64,000 nt of DNA. Source: MWCO01 sp964488865. Its GTDB lineage: Bacteria; Myxococcota_A; Polyangia; Polyangiales; Polyangiaceae. This document shows, piece after piece, positions 33,933 to 42,874 of this stretch; positions within the stretch are counted from its first letter, which is position 1; each line of letters opens with the position of its first letter. The notes beneath the pieces are model-generated. The model saw only the letters and a list, made by a program, of their open reading frames with translations. It was not told where the DNA came from and did not search any database. The stretch is taken from assembly GCA_964488865.1 (NCBI GenBank), contig CAZAWR010000006.1, positions 145,664-209,663 on the forward strand, read 5' to 3'. A program made the position numbers and the translations under genes.

Positions 33933-35162
33933 ATGCGACGTCCCAGTTCCATGCGCCTCGCGACCACGATTGGGTGCTTGTCCCTCTCCTCCTGCCTGGT
34001 GGCCTGCTCCGACGCCGCCCCAGCCCACGATCCCTCAGCCACTTCCCACGGCCCCGACCAACCTAGCTGCGTCGTGAGCCCGGTCGATGATGGGGGATCG
34101 GACGACGAGGCGGGCGACAGCCCGACTGGCGACGACGGTGGGGCGGGGAGCGCCGGGGCCGGCGGTTCGGACGCTGGAGCCGGGGCCGGCGGTTCGGACG
34201 CTGGAGTCGAGCCCGACGGCGGAGAGGACTCGGCGCACGACGACGGTGGAGGCGACTCCGGGCTTTCGCCCCGCGACCGCGTCCTGCACTACCTGCGAGG
34301 CATATCGGGGACGAAGACGCTGTCGGGCATCCACAACCGGCACAACACCAACCCGGATCAGTACACCGGACAGATCCACGACGTCACCGGCAAGTACCCT
34401 GCGATGTGGAGCGGCGACTTCCTGTTCGAGCAGCAGGACATCGACGCGCGCCAAGGGATGATTGACCAGGCCAAGACAGAGTGGAGCCACGGCGCGGTCG
34501 TCGGCATCATGTATCACGCATGCCCACCCACGCAGGGAGAGTCCTGCGGGTGGGACGGGGGCGTGCTGAGCCACCTGTCCGACGCGCAATGGGGCGATCT
34601 GGTCACGGACGGCGGTGAGCTCAACGCGATCTGGAAGAGCCGGCTGGAGGTCATCTCCCCGTTCTTGCAACAGCTGAAGGACGCTGGCGTTGCGCCGTTG
34701 TTCCGTCCCCTCCACGAGATGAACCAGGGAGCCTTCTGGTGGGGTGGCCGCCCGGGTCCGAACGGGACCCGTCGGCTCTTCCAGCTCACCCACGACTACC
34801 TCGTCGGCACCAAAGGGCTCGACAACCTCCTATGGGTCTGGGACGTCCAGGACCTGAGCTGGGACTTCGACCAGTACGACCCTGGCCCTGGCTACTACGA
34901 CATCGCTGCGCTCGACGTGTACGGCGACGGCTTCACGCAAGCGAAGTACGACGCGATGGTAGCGGTGGCGGGCGGCAACCTGATCGCGATTGGGGAGTGC
35001 GCGCGGCTTCCCCGGGCCTGGGAGCTGGACAGCCAACCGGGGTGGACGTTCTTCATGAGTTGGTCCGAGCTCACCTTCTCGGACAACTCGGGGCAGGAGA
35101 TCGTGGACCTCTACGCCTCGCCGAAGGTCCTGACGCTGGACGAGATGCCGGGCTGGGATTGA
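33933..35162 (+). CDS. GH26 mannanase-type lipoprotein
   Basis: 409 residues, ATG preceded by GGAAAGGAAA. The leader ends in CLVAC (lipobox), followed by an acidic Gly/Asp-rich linker with GGSDAGAGAGGSDAG repeats. The catalytic domain (residues ~120-400) has GH26 hallmarks: SGIHNRHN, AMWSGDFLFEQQDI, FRPLHEMN with the acid/base Glu, WVWDVQDLSWDF and IAIGECARLP with the nucleophile Glu. GH26 enzymes hydrolyse beta-1,4-mannan. Lipid anchoring suggests a cell-surface enzyme for plant-wall mannan, in line with the pectate lyase in this window. Confidence 0.88.
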   Translation: MRRPSSMRLATTIGCLSLSSCLVACSDAAPAHDPSATSHGPDQPSCVVSPVDDGGSDDEAGDSPTGDDGGAGSAGAGGSDAGAGAGGSDAGVEPDGGEDSAHDDGGGDSGLSPRDRVLHYLRGISGTKTLSGIHNRHNTNPDQYTGQIHDVTGKYPAMWSGDFLFEQQDIDARQGMIDQAKTEWSHGAVVGIMYHACPPTQGESCGWDGGVLSHLSDAQWGDLVTDGGELNAIWKSRLEVISPFLQQLKDAGVAPLFRPLHEMNQGAFWWGGRPGPNGTRRLFQLTHDYLVGTKGLDNLLWVWDVQDLSWDFDQYDPGPGYYDIAALDVYGDGFTQAKYDAMVAVAGGNLIAIGECARLPRAWELDSQPGWTFFMSWSELTFSDNSGQEIVDLYASPKVLTLDEMPGWD

Positions 35163-35350
35163 GATTTGCCGGCCACTCGCACCGGTCGATCACCTTGCGC
35201 CTGCGGCCCAACCACGCGCAAGTGCTGTGCGCTCCGGCCGTCGTCGATGCGGACGACCCCTTGCGCGTCTATCTGGTTGGCGACCAAGTGGTCCCCGTGG
35301 ACAGCGAACTCTGGACGGACGGCGGGCCTCTCGTTCCCGCGGCGGCGTGA
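35159..35350 (+). CDS. Possible 63-residue ORF overlapping the GH26 stop
   Basis: A TTG overlapping the GH26 stop (TTGA) opens a 63-residue frame with RSITLRLRPNHAQVLCAP and VYLVGDQVVPVDSELWTDGG, which looks protein-like with a bulk of beta-strand residues. No family recognised. Rare start codon, small size and lack of a Shine-Dalgarno make it uncertain; it may be a read-through or remnant of a C-terminal domain of the mannanase. Confidence 0.25.
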   Translation: MRFAGHSHRSITLRLRPNHAQVLCAPAVVDADDPLRVYLVGDQVVPVDSELWTDGGPLVPAAA

Positions 35351-35372
35351 TTCGCTGATCCCGATTGAAGGC

Positions 35373-37484
35373 TCACAACGGGCCGTTCGCCGTGCTGGCC
35401 GCGGTCGCCGTGGCGAGCGTGACCTGAACGTACACGAAGCGTTGTCCGCTCCGCAGGTAGTTGTCGACGACGTGGGAAACGGTGCCCGAGCGAAGCCAAT
35501 CGGGCCCGTCCCGCCACGCGTGTTCCTCGATGAGGGACGAGAGGTGCAGATAGCCTTGCGCGATCACGCGTGCCCTGAGCTCTTCGAGCAAGAAGTCCCC
35601 GACCTCCTGAGCATTCCGCACCGAAGGGTGGACCGCCACGGCGTGCAGATAGAAGGTGCTTTGCTCGGCGAAGCCCTGGTCATCGGACACACCTTCTTCG
35701 TCATAGTTCTCGAGCGGGCTTCCCAGCGCATAGGCCACGATTCGACCGGAGAACCGCAGGGCCAAACCCACGGACCGGGCGTTGCCCAGCGAACCTTCGA
35801 TCGCCTCGACAGGGAATTGCAGCATCGGCCGTCGTCCGTCGACCATCGCATCGTTCGGGTACTGGGAGAGGGTGCCATAGCGCTCGATCTCGACCGCCAT
35901 CACGCCGGCCCTGTGAGCCGCGAAGTTCTTCGGGGTGAGTTCGACCACCTCGGCCCCCGCGGTGGGCACCGTGACGGGGCCCATGCGCAGCAGTGGACCG
36001 AGGGGGACCGCTGCACCCCGCGTCAGGATGTCCTGTACGGCTGCCTCGAGGATGCCCAGAGCCTCGTCGATCACCTCCTGCGGCGTGTCATACCGAGGGT
36101 ACAAGCGCAGCGCGCGGTCCCCCGCGGGCAAGAGGATGAGCCCCCGCCGAAAGGCGCGGTCGCGCAGCACGTCGCGCCAGTCGGAACGGGCCACGGTGAA
36201 AGCGAGCATGACACCCATTCCGCGGACCTGCTGAATGAGCTCGGGGTATCGGGCCTGAAGCCCCTCGAGCGCGCAACGGGCCATGTCGCCGGTGCGGCGC
36301 ACCTCCTCGAGGTCGAGACGGTCCATCGTAGCCATGAGGCGGATCATGCCGACGGGATCGCCCTCCCAGGTCGTGTTGAACTTCTTCTCCTCTTGGAAGA
36401 AGACGGCGAGGCGCTCGCTCACGAAGAGCACACCGTTCTGCGCCTTCTTCGCCCAGGTCACGACGTCCGGGGGAGCTGGCAACGCGAAGTGCTCGTGCGC
36501 CCACATCTTCCCGGTCGTGCCGAACCCCGTCTGCACCTCGTCAAAGATCAGGGGCACGTCGAAGACGAGCGTGAGCATGCGAAGTCGCCGGAAGAAGCGC
36601 GGTGTGGCCATGCGCACGCCGCCTTCGCCCTGAATCGGTTCCACGATGATCGCAGCCACCCGCAGAGCCGCCTCGAGCGCGGGCGAGCCGACACGCTCCC
36701 GCTCTTCCGCCACGAAACAGGTGGGGTCGCCTCCCCGCACCAGGAAGTCGTCGATGCGAGCAAGGGTTTGCGCGAAGGAATCTTTGGGCGCTTGGAGGAT
36801 TTGCCAGATCTGACGCAGGCTGCGCTCCTCGCGCCGTTGGGTGGCGATCGAATTGCGCGGATCGTCCGTGGGGAACACCGCCTGAGGCCAGTCGAAGGTC
36901 GGGAAGCCCATCTTCGCCTTCTTGCGATGCGTAACCGCGAGCGCACCCAGGGTCCGCCCGTGGAACGCCCCCTCGAACGAGACGATCACCCCACCGGACC
37001 TGGCCCCTGCCACGCATCCTCGCACCAGCAGCGCGGCCTTGATTGCGTTTTCGACAGCTTCCGCGCCCGTGTTGACCACAAAGTGGCGGGGCATGCCTTC
37101 GGGAGCGATCCGATCGAGCGCGGCCTTGAAGCGCAAGGACGTGACCGTCTGGTACTCACTGTGCGCGTACCGACTCACGAGGCCGGGCAGTGCGGCGCGG
37201 AGCGCCTCCGTGATGCCCGGGTCGTTCTCCCCGAAGGCTTGGGTCGCGATCATGGCCCCCATGTCGATGAACCGCCACGGTTCCCCGTCTTCAGCACGGT
37301 CCAAGGAGGCGAGGTAGGCTCCCCTCCCCTGGGCAGGGTCGAACGCCACGGGCAGGGAATAGAACAGGCTGTTCCGTGCCGCGGCGAGCAAGGCATGGGA
37401 CTGGGGCATGCACTCCGCGATGCAGTCCTCGATCGGACGGTCAAAGTCCTTCAAACCGTCGGGGGTACGCGCATGGATCGACAT
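35373..37484 (-). CDS. Class III aminotransferase (lysine 6-aminotransferase-like) fused to a GNAT acetyltransferase
   Basis: 703 residues; AGAGGAAG precedes the ATG. Residues ~20-490 are a PLP-dependent class III aminotransferase most like L-lysine 6-aminotransferase (Lat): SFEGAFHGRTLGA, FPTFDWPQAVFP, AAIIVEPIQGEGG, IFDEVQTGFGTTG (Asp315) and WAKKAQNG (PLP-Lys346 or 347), then NTTWEGDPVGMIR, comparable to Lat NSTWGGN. A ~25-residue insert with basic and acidic residues lies around 205-250. Residues ~510-690 are a GNAT domain with a typical acetyl-CoA region (FYLHAVAVHPSVRN, VGDFLLEELRARV). The fusion suggests an amino group transferred to or from a diamine/amino acid and then acetylated. 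The substrate is not known. Confidence 0.85.
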   Translation of the reverse strand: MSIHARTPDGLKDFDRPIEDCIAECMPQSHALLAAARNSLFYSLPVAFDPAQGRGAYLASLDRAEDGEPWRFIDMGAMIATQAFGENDPGITEALRAALPGLVSRYAHSEYQTVTSLRFKAALDRIAPEGMPRHFVVNTGAEAVENAIKAALLVRGCVAGARSGGVIVSFEGAFHGRTLGALAVTHRKKAKMGFPTFDWPQAVFPTDDPRNSIATQRREERSLRQIWQILQAPKDSFAQTLARIDDFLVRGGDPTCFVAEERERVGSPALEAALRVAAIIVEPIQGEGGVRMATPRFFRRLRMLTLVFDVPLIFDEVQTGFGTTGKMWAHEHFALPAPPDVVTWAKKAQNGVLFVSERLAVFFQEEKKFNTTWEGDPVGMIRLMATMDRLDLEEVRRTGDMARCALEGLQARYPELIQQVRGMGVMLAFTVARSDWRDVLRDRAFRRGLILLPAGDRALRLYPRYDTPQEVIDEALGILEAAVQDILTRGAAVPLGPLLRMGPVTVPTAGAEVVELTPKNFAAHRAGVMAVEIERYGTLSQYPNDAMVDGRRPMLQFPVEAIEGSLGNARSVGLALRFSGRIVAYALGSPLENYDEEGVSDDQGFAEQSTFYLHAVAVHPSVRNAQEVGDFLLEELRARVIAQGYLHLSSLIEEHAWRDGPDWLRSGTVSHVVDNYLRSGQRFVYVQVTLATATAASTANGPL

Positions 37485-37558
37485 ATCTTCCTCTGGCCCG
37501 TCAGGGTTGAAGCGCGCAATCGCCCGTCAGCAGAACGTGGCCTTGTTCCTGCGACCGG

Positions 37559-38503
37559 TCACCGAATCCGGTCGTCGAGAAACTCCTCGACGTTCCGCAC
37601 GGTCTTCGCGCGATCCAGCTCGTTGAAGATCTCGTGGTAGGAGCCTTCCTTGACGACCATTTCACAGGATGACGCTGCCGCACAGAAGTCGGACTGGGCC
37701 GTCTTGTCCACCCAGGCTTCCTCGCCAGCTTGCAGCACCAACACGGGCTCGGCAAAGAGCGCCACGTCGGCGCGCACGCGGTCGAACCCCGTGTAGGCGG
37801 CGAACACCCAGCCCCACGTGGGATTTCCTATCCAAACGGTCGGGTCGTCGAGCCACCGGTCGTAGTAGTCGCAGTCGTGCGTGGTCTTGTTCTCCTCGCA
37901 CGTTTCCTTCTCGCCCGTGTTGGCCTCATAGGGCTCCTGGCCCTTGCCGTTGTCGATCATCCCCTGCGCCACCGCCTTGACCGTGTCCGCCGACATGGTC
38001 GACGGCAACCCGTACATGGGGGCGCTGAAGGCGTACGCCGAAACGACCCCAGGGTGAAGCTGCGCGAAGCGCGTCGAGACGAACGCGCCCATGCTGTGGG
38101 CCATGACGACGACGGGCAAGCCCGGCTCGGCAAGCTGCTCGATGACCTGCTTCATGTCGCAGACATGCTGCGTGTCGAAGTCGTCGGCGTGGGCGCGCGG
38201 CCCATCGGACTTGCCCTGCCCGTAGTGGTCGAACATCACGACGTGCCACGGCCGATCGATCAGGTCGACGACGTGCTCGTAGCGCGCGGTGTAGTCCGTC
38301 CGTCCATTGGCGAACACGAGGGTGGCGGTGGCTGGCGCGCCGGTCCACGTCCACCGCTTGTACGCGATCTTCCCGGTGCAAGCGCTGATCGTCCCCTCCG
38401 ACGCGACGAAGCTGCCGGACGCCCCGGGGTCAGGGGTCGCGTCGTCACTTCCGCATCCGACCAAGGCAAGTCCCACGGTCACGAGCCAGGCCACGCGTCT
38501 CAT
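37559..38503 (-). CDS. Secreted alpha/beta hydrolase lipoprotein (monoacylglycerol-lipase-like)
   Basis: 314 residues; GGAGGGTGA precedes the ATG. The leader ends in a lipobox LVGC. The catalytic domain is an S33/monoacylglycerol-lipase-type hydrolase: LVFANGRTDYTARYEHVV, FDHYGQGKSDGPRAH, the nucleophile elbow MAHSMGAF, and the His motif SYHEIFNE. Cysteine pairs (CEENKTTHDC) suggest disulphides outside the cytoplasm. Expected to hydrolyse short lipid esters or (lyso)phospholipids at the envelope. It sits 74 bp after the aminotransferase-GNAT gene start in head-to-tail order on the same strand and is probably independent. Confidence 0.85.
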   Translation of the reverse strand: MRRVAWLVTVGLALVGCGSDDATPDPGASGSFVASEGTISACTGKIAYKRWTWTGAPATATLVFANGRTDYTARYEHVVDLIDRPWHVVMFDHYGQGKSDGPRAHADDFDTQHVCDMKQVIEQLAEPGLPVVVMAHSMGAFVSTRFAQLHPGVVSAYAFSAPMYGLPSTMSADTVKAVAQGMIDNGKGQEPYEANTGEKETCEENKTTHDCDYYDRWLDDPTVWIGNPTWGWVFAAYTGFDRVRADVALFAEPVLVLQAGEEAWVDKTAQSDFCAAASSCEMVVKEGSYHEIFNELDRAKTVRNVEEFLDDRIR

Positions 38504-38567
38504 GTCACCCTCCGTGGGTGGAGCATACCACCGCGACGCGGATCGGTCCGACCAACCGCTCGACCGC

Positions 38568-40271
38568 CTACAAACACAGCAGCGTCGAACGGATGGTGCG
38601 CAGGGCCTGAAGGATGTTCGTCTTCCCCGCGTTGGCGGTCACCGTCAGCGTTCCCCCCGACGCCGCCGGAACCTGATTCCACCACTCTTGGTCCTCCGAC
38701 GTCGAATCCGTGCCGACCGCGATGATGTGCGTGACCACGGAGGGAGAGCCTGTGTATCCGGCCGTGGCAGCGGCCACCGCCTGCGCGACGGTCTCCGAGG
38801 CGCACGCGAAGCCCATGCCCCCATCGTTGATCATCACGACGGCGCCGGGCGACGTGGGCTGTGCGGCGGTAGCCCACGTTCGAACGATGCCGATGGCGCC
38901 ACCGAGGGGTCCTATGATCACGCTCGCGTTGTCCGCCTCCTTGCCCGTCATGCTCGCCACGATGGGACCCGCGTTGGCAGGCAACAACGCAATCGACACG
39001 TCTGGTGCCGCGTAGCTTGGCGCTCCACACAGCGCGTAGCCACCGCTCGTGCGAGGGTAGTACATCACGCCCACGCTCAACCCCGCTGAATCCGCGTCCT
39101 GCACGAAGGTCTCCACGGCGCCCAATTGCGCTTGGAACCGCGTCTCGGTCCCCCCCGTCGTGGACATGGATCCCGACGTGTCGAGCAGGATCAACATGCC
39201 GCTCGGGGTGCAGTTCGGGCACTGACCCCCGACACACGACCCGAAGGAGCAAGCGTTGTTGCACTGCCCGCAGTGGTCCTCGTCGGTGTTCGTGTTCACA
39301 CAACGATTCCCGCACACGGTAGGAAGCGCAGGCGGACAAACGCAGGTTCCCGCTTGGCAGGTCGCACCCGTTGGACACGCTTGCCCACAGCCTCCGCAGT
39401 GCGCAGCGTCGGTCTGGGTGTTCACGCAAACCGCGCCGCACGCCAACTGCGACCCAGGGCACTCGCAGACGCCGTCGACGCAACTGGCGCCAGGCGGGCA
39501 GGCGTTGTTGCACGCTCCGCAGTGCGCCTCGCTCGTGCTCTTGTCCACGCACTCCGAGCCGCAAGTGCTCGCGGGCGGGCATGCGCAGGCGCCGCTCTGG
39601 CAAACCGTCAGCCCGGGGCAAGGCGCGGCTTCGTCGGGGGTGCCGTCGCAGTCGTTGTCCTTCCCATCACAAACTTCCGTCAATCCCGGGTGCCGGTCCG
39701 GGTCCGCATCGTCGCAGTCGCCACCACCACACACGATGGGCGCGTGTTCGTCTCCGTCCTTGTCCAGGAGGTCGAACGTGCACGTCGCCGTGGCGTCGTC
39801 GCACCGAACGTTGGCCTTGCAGGGGTCGTTGCCCCATACGGCGAGACAGGGATCCTCGTTGGCGCAGACCGGGCCGCTGATGCAGCCTGCCACGGGGTCG
39901 CAGATCAGACCGTCGGGGCAAGGTCCCAGCGCATGGGCGCACACGCCGTGGACGCAGCTATCGATCGTGCAATCGATCAAGTCGTCACAACCGCCGGGGC
40001 ACTCGGGCGTGCCCGTGCCGCCGGTGCCGCCCGTCGTGCTGCCGCCGGTGCCGCCCGTCGTGCTGCCGCCGGTGCCGCCCGTCGCACCGGTCGCGCTTCC
40101 ACCCGTGCCGGCGGACGCATCCGTGTCGGAAGTCCCTCCCGTCCCCGCCACACCTGCGCCGCCTCCCGTCGCGGGCGGGCTCTTGCCCGAAAGCCCGGCG
40201 TCGTCTCCCCCGCTGCAGGCGGACGCCAACCATCCAGAAAGAACCAAGCCAAGAATGCGCGCGAAGGACAT
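38568..40271 (-). CDS. vWA lipoprotein with cysteine-rich repeats
   Basis: 567 residues; GGAGGAGGT precedes the ATG. The leader ends in ASAC. After a Gly/Thr-repeat linker (GGTGGSTTGGTGGS type) there is a Cys-rich segment, a TSP3-like part (CDDADPDRHPGLTEVCDG) and three or four ~35-residue repeats of the form CGxxCVNTxTDxxHCGxCxxAC. The C-terminal vWA domain has an intact MIDAS LDTSGSMS and GGAIGIVRTWATAAQ, ending in Cys-Leu. Likely surface adhesion protein. Similar in plan to the vWA lipoprotein at the left of the window but with its own cysteine repeats. Confidence 0.85.
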   Translation of the reverse strand: MSFARILGLVLSGWLASACSGGDDAGLSGKSPPATGGGAGVAGTGGTSDTDASAGTGGSATGATGGTGGSTTGGTGGSTTGGTGGTGTPECPGGCDDLIDCTIDSCVHGVCAHALGPCPDGLICDPVAGCISGPVCANEDPCLAVWGNDPCKANVRCDDATATCTFDLLDKDGDEHAPIVCGGGDCDDADPDRHPGLTEVCDGKDNDCDGTPDEAAPCPGLTVCQSGACACPPASTCGSECVDKSTSEAHCGACNNACPPGASCVDGVCECPGSQLACGAVCVNTQTDAAHCGGCGQACPTGATCQAGTCVCPPALPTVCGNRCVNTNTDEDHCGQCNNACSFGSCVGGQCPNCTPSGMLILLDTSGSMSTTGGTETRFQAQLGAVETFVQDADSAGLSVGVMYYPRTSGGYALCGAPSYAAPDVSIALLPANAGPIVASMTGKEADNASVIIGPLGGAIGIVRTWATAAQPTSPGAVVMINDGGMGFACASETVAQAVAAATAGYTGSPSVVTHIIAVGTDSTSEDQEWWNQVPAASGGTLTVTANAGKTNILQALRTIRSTLLCL

Positions 40272-40287
40272 CGATACCTCCTCCAAC

Positions 40288-40434
40288 ATGGTACGCGAAA
40301 CCATCGTGCGTCCACCCATGTTCGTCACGGGCGCATGCAGGTGGACGCAGCTTCGTGGCAAGGTCCGGAAGCACGAGCAGCGCATCACCCAGCTGGAGCA
40401 GCGTGTGAACGAGATCTCGACGAAGACGGGTTAG
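40288..40434 (+). CDS. Possible 48-residue coiled-coil ORF
   Basis: An ATG opens 48 residues ending KVRKHEQRITQLEQRVNEIS, with heptad-like Leu/Val/Ile spacing. No Shine-Dalgarno stands out and it overlaps the ribosome-binding region of the divergent vWA gene. The 276-bp gap 40272-40547 otherwise shows nothing. Weak candidate. Confidence 0.25.
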   Translation: MVRETIVRPPMFVTGACRWTQLRGKVRKHEQRITQLEQRVNEISTKTG

Positions 40435-40547
40435 GTGGCCAAGGGCCGAGGTTGGCCGTTATTCCGCCCTGCGCAGGGGAGACTGTGGCACGTAGACAGA
40501 CCGATGAAGGGCGAAACGCCGTGACAGCCCGCGCGGCTCCCTGCTCG

Positions 40548-41465
40548 TCACGATGAACGCTCCCCACGCGCCCGCGTGGCAAGCGCCAAGCCCACCACGA
40601 TGATCGCCCCTGCAACCATCACGCGACCGGTGGGCAGCACACCGAGCAACCACCACGACGCGAGCGCCGCGATGGGAGGCTGGGCGTAGACGTACGTGGC
40701 GACAAGCGAGCTCTCCGCGCGGGATAGCGCCCAGGCGTTGAGCAAGTAGGCCCCGACCGTGGGCCCGAACACCACGAACACGATGGAACCGGCGGCCGAC
40801 ACCGGCAGCGCGAACCAATCGACGGCGAGGGTGGGACCGAGCGTGATCGGCAGCGCCTCGAGGGCGCCCAGGAGCATGACCCACGCCACGGTGCGCAGCG
40901 AGCCGAGCTTCGCGATCGTCCTTCCCGCCAGCACGAGATACAGCGCGTAGGATGCGGTGTTGGCCACGAGCATGGCGTTGCCGACGAAGCGGGCGTTGGA
41001 GGCGTCGAAGCGTTCCGCGCCGACGAGGACCGCGCTTCCGGCCAGGGCGATGCCAACGCCGGCGAGCCGCTGCCAGCGGGGCTTCTCCCTGCCGAGAAGC
41101 AAGGCGGCGCCCGCGGTGAAGGGCGGAATGAGCAGCACGGCGACCGTGGCGTTGATGGGACCGCTTCGCGCGAGGCCTCCGACGAAGAGCAATTGGTTGA
41201 TGCTGACGCCGAGGGCAGCGAGGCCGGCGAGGCGCGCGAGGTCGGAGAAGGCGGGGGGCCGTTCGCGGTGAAGGCCGGCGAGAAGCGCGAGGATCGGCGC
41301 GCCGAGCGCAAGACGAATCCCGATGAGAGCCGCCGGCGTCATGTGCTGAAGCAGAGAAGCGCCCGCCACCGGCCAGAGGGCAAAGAGCAGTTGCACGGAC
41401 AGCAGCGCCACGTGCACGCGGGCACGATGCCGGCCGTGATCGACAGGAGGCGGCGTGGCGGGCAT
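40548..41465 (-). CDS. EamA/DMT-superfamily transporter
   Basis: 305 residues with about ten hydrophobic helices in two EamA repeats: SVQLLFALWPVAGASLLQH, NQLLFVGGLARSGPINATV, LIPPFTAGAALLLGREKP in the first half, and VGAYLLNAWALSRAESSLV, YVYAQPPIAALASWWLLG in the second. A small-metabolite exporter by family; substrate unknown. Short Arg-rich tail. It is diverged from the EamA gene at 21922 and is unlinked to any biosynthesis cluster. The downstream 224-bp gap to the next minus-strand gene shows nothing. Confidence 0.88.
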   Translation of the reverse strand: MPATPPPVDHGRHRARVHVALLSVQLLFALWPVAGASLLQHMTPAALIGIRLALGAPILALLAGLHRERPPAFSDLARLAGLAALGVSINQLLFVGGLARSGPINATVAVLLIPPFTAGAALLLGREKPRWQRLAGVGIALAGSAVLVGAERFDASNARFVGNAMLVANTASYALYLVLAGRTIAKLGSLRTVAWVMLLGALEALPITLGPTLAVDWFALPVSAAGSIVFVVFGPTVGAYLLNAWALSRAESSLVATYVYAQPPIAALASWWLLGVLPTGRVMVAGAIIVVGLALATRARGERSS

Positions 41466-41689
41466 GGGAGCGGGTCCGATTGTAGATCCCCACCGAGCCG
41501 GGGCGAGCGAAGCGCTGTCGTGCCTTGGGGGCCGACGATGATGCGCTCACGACGGGACGGACAGGAAGTCGAAACGAGAGGGAGGTGTTGCGGGGAAGAG
41601 AGCGAGGTGTTCGCGGCCCACGAGAGGTCGACAAGGTCACCACCTGGCGGCGGGCCAACGTGGGATTCCCAAGCGCCGACCTGCCCCCC

Positions 41690-42409
41690 CTACTCTCGAC
41701 GCTTGAAGCGTGCTTCCAGGATCGGATAGCCCTCGTGCATCGGTGCGATCACTTCCAGGATCACGCGCCGCATCCATCTGCGGACCGCTGCGTTCGTCGA
41801 TGGGCCGTCCTCACTGGAGACGTCGATGCTCGAACTCTCCCATTGCGCGGTGTCCTTCCCGACCTTCAGCCCAAGCCCGTTCACCCCGACCAGCACCGCG
41901 CCCAGCGTCGCCGCATCCGGCACGGCCCGATCGTCCCGAAAGCGAACCACGACGCGAACGGAACACGTCGACATCGGCGCGATTCGGAGGACTCCCTCGT
42001 ACCCCTCCACCGCGAACGCGAACGACTTCAACCACACAAGCTCCCGTCGAACGGCACGTCTGCCGAGCGGATATCGCAAGAAGATCCCCGTCAACGTGCT
42101 TGCCACGGCGATCACGCCTCCAGCGATTTGCAGCGGCGCGGAGGAAACGAGAGACACGACCGCCACGCCTCCCCCGCCCCCGACGAGCAATAACACCACC
42201 ATCCAACCGATAGCCGCCGCATCGTCCGCCGCGATGGCTTCGCGCAGGTGCGCGTACCCATCGTCGCTTTCCTCCTGATGCCGTTTCCTCTCCTGCAAGG
42301 ACGACTCCGCGGCCCCGCGAGCGGCGAGCGCGGCAAACTCGGCTCGAGCGCGGTCTCTACGCTCTTGCTCGGGATCCTCGGGGGAGCTGCGATAGGTCAC
42401 TGAGGGCAT
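41690..42409 (-). CDS. Small membrane protein of unknown function
   Basis: 239 residues from MPSVTYRSSPEDPEQERRD. The N-terminal ~70 residues are charged and probably helical (EQERRDRARAEFAALAARG); two adjacent membrane helices follow (AIGWMVVLLLVGGGGGVAVVSLV and LQIAGGVIAVASTLTGIFL), then a beta-rich domain of ~110 residues (CSVRVVVRFRDDRAVPDAA, VLVGVNGLGLKVGKD). No family recognised. Its promoter would lie in the 42-bp minisatellite immediately upstream; longer frames through those repeats are artefacts of their 42-bp (14-codon) period. Confidence 0.65.
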   Translation of the reverse strand: MPSVTYRSSPEDPEQERRDRARAEFAALAARGAAESSLQERKRHQEESDDGYAHLREAIAADDAAAIGWMVVLLLVGGGGGVAVVSLVSSAPLQIAGGVIAVASTLTGIFLRYPLGRRAVRRELVWLKSFAFAVEGYEGVLRIAPMSTCSVRVVVRFRDDRAVPDAATLGAVLVGVNGLGLKVGKDTAQWESSSIDVSSEDGPSTNAAVRRWMRRVILEVIAPMHEGYPILEARFKRRE

Positions 42410-42454
42410 CCTATCGGTCCGCCCATCCGCGCGCCACTCGCCCCTGCCCTTCCC

Positions 42455-42692
42455 TTGACGCAAGCAAACATCGAAGGGTCCAGCCCTCCCTTCCCCTTGA
42501 CGCAAGCAAACATCGAAGGGTCCAGCCCTCCCTTCCCCTTCACGCGAGCAAACATCGGAGCGTTCAGCCCTTCCTTCCCCTTGAAGCAAGCAAACATCGA
42601 AGGGTCGAGGCCTCCTTTTCCCTTCAAGCAAGCAAACATCGAAGGGTCGAGACCTCCCTGCTCCTTCGCGCGAGCAAACGTCGAAGGTCACT
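42455..42692. repeat. 42-bp minisatellite, five full units plus one partial
   Basis: Units start at 42455, 42497, 42539, 42581, 42623 and 42665, exactly 42 bp apart. The best-conserved core is GCAAGCAAACATCGAAGGGTC; the rest of each unit (CAGCCCTCCCTTCCCCTTGACG) is moderately conserved. Because 42 is a multiple of 3, both strands read open here, but the peptides are repeats of the DNA and not genes. Together with the adjoining fragment at 42695 it fills the 465-bp gene-free stretch 42410-42874. Confidence 0.85.
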
Positions 42693-42775
42693 GCGCGGCT
42701 TTCCGCGCACGACGCTGGACTCGACGATGTCCATCCGTGGGGGCGCTGACGGGACGAAGTTGTCACACGACGGTC
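42693..42775. repeat. Diverged copy of the dispersed intergenic repeat
   Basis: GCGCGGCTTTCCGCGCACGA and CGCTGGACTCGACGATG align with GCGCGGCGGTGCCGCGCACA and CGCTGGACTCGGCGGTG in the 22929-23350 cluster, and GACGAAGTTGTCAC with GGCGGAGTTGTACC. Sits directly after the 42-bp minisatellite. Confidence 0.55.
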
Positions 42776-42874
42776 ACACAGATGAGCCTGAACATCCGTT
42801 GCCACGTGTTGAGTTCCCGTTGCGCGGCATGGAGGCGGGCGTAGACTCGGCGTTCACCAAGGAGGGCAGTTCGC

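Noticed and set aside
35166..37640. An 824-residue plus-strand open frame opposite the aminotransferase-GNAT gene
   Set aside because: Arg/His/Gly-rich antisense frame without recognisable domains; the minus-strand gene has complete aminotransferase motifs.
42455..42692. Possible CRISPR array at the 42-bp repeats
   Set aside because: Units are contiguous with no unique spacers; the variable parts between cores are themselves similar, so it is a minisatellite.
41690..42805. Extension of the small membrane protein gene upstream through the 42-bp repeats
   Set aside because: The extra N-terminal residues are repeats of the minisatellite translation (FDVCLRQGEGRAG type); the ATG at 42409 begins the non-repetitive protein.
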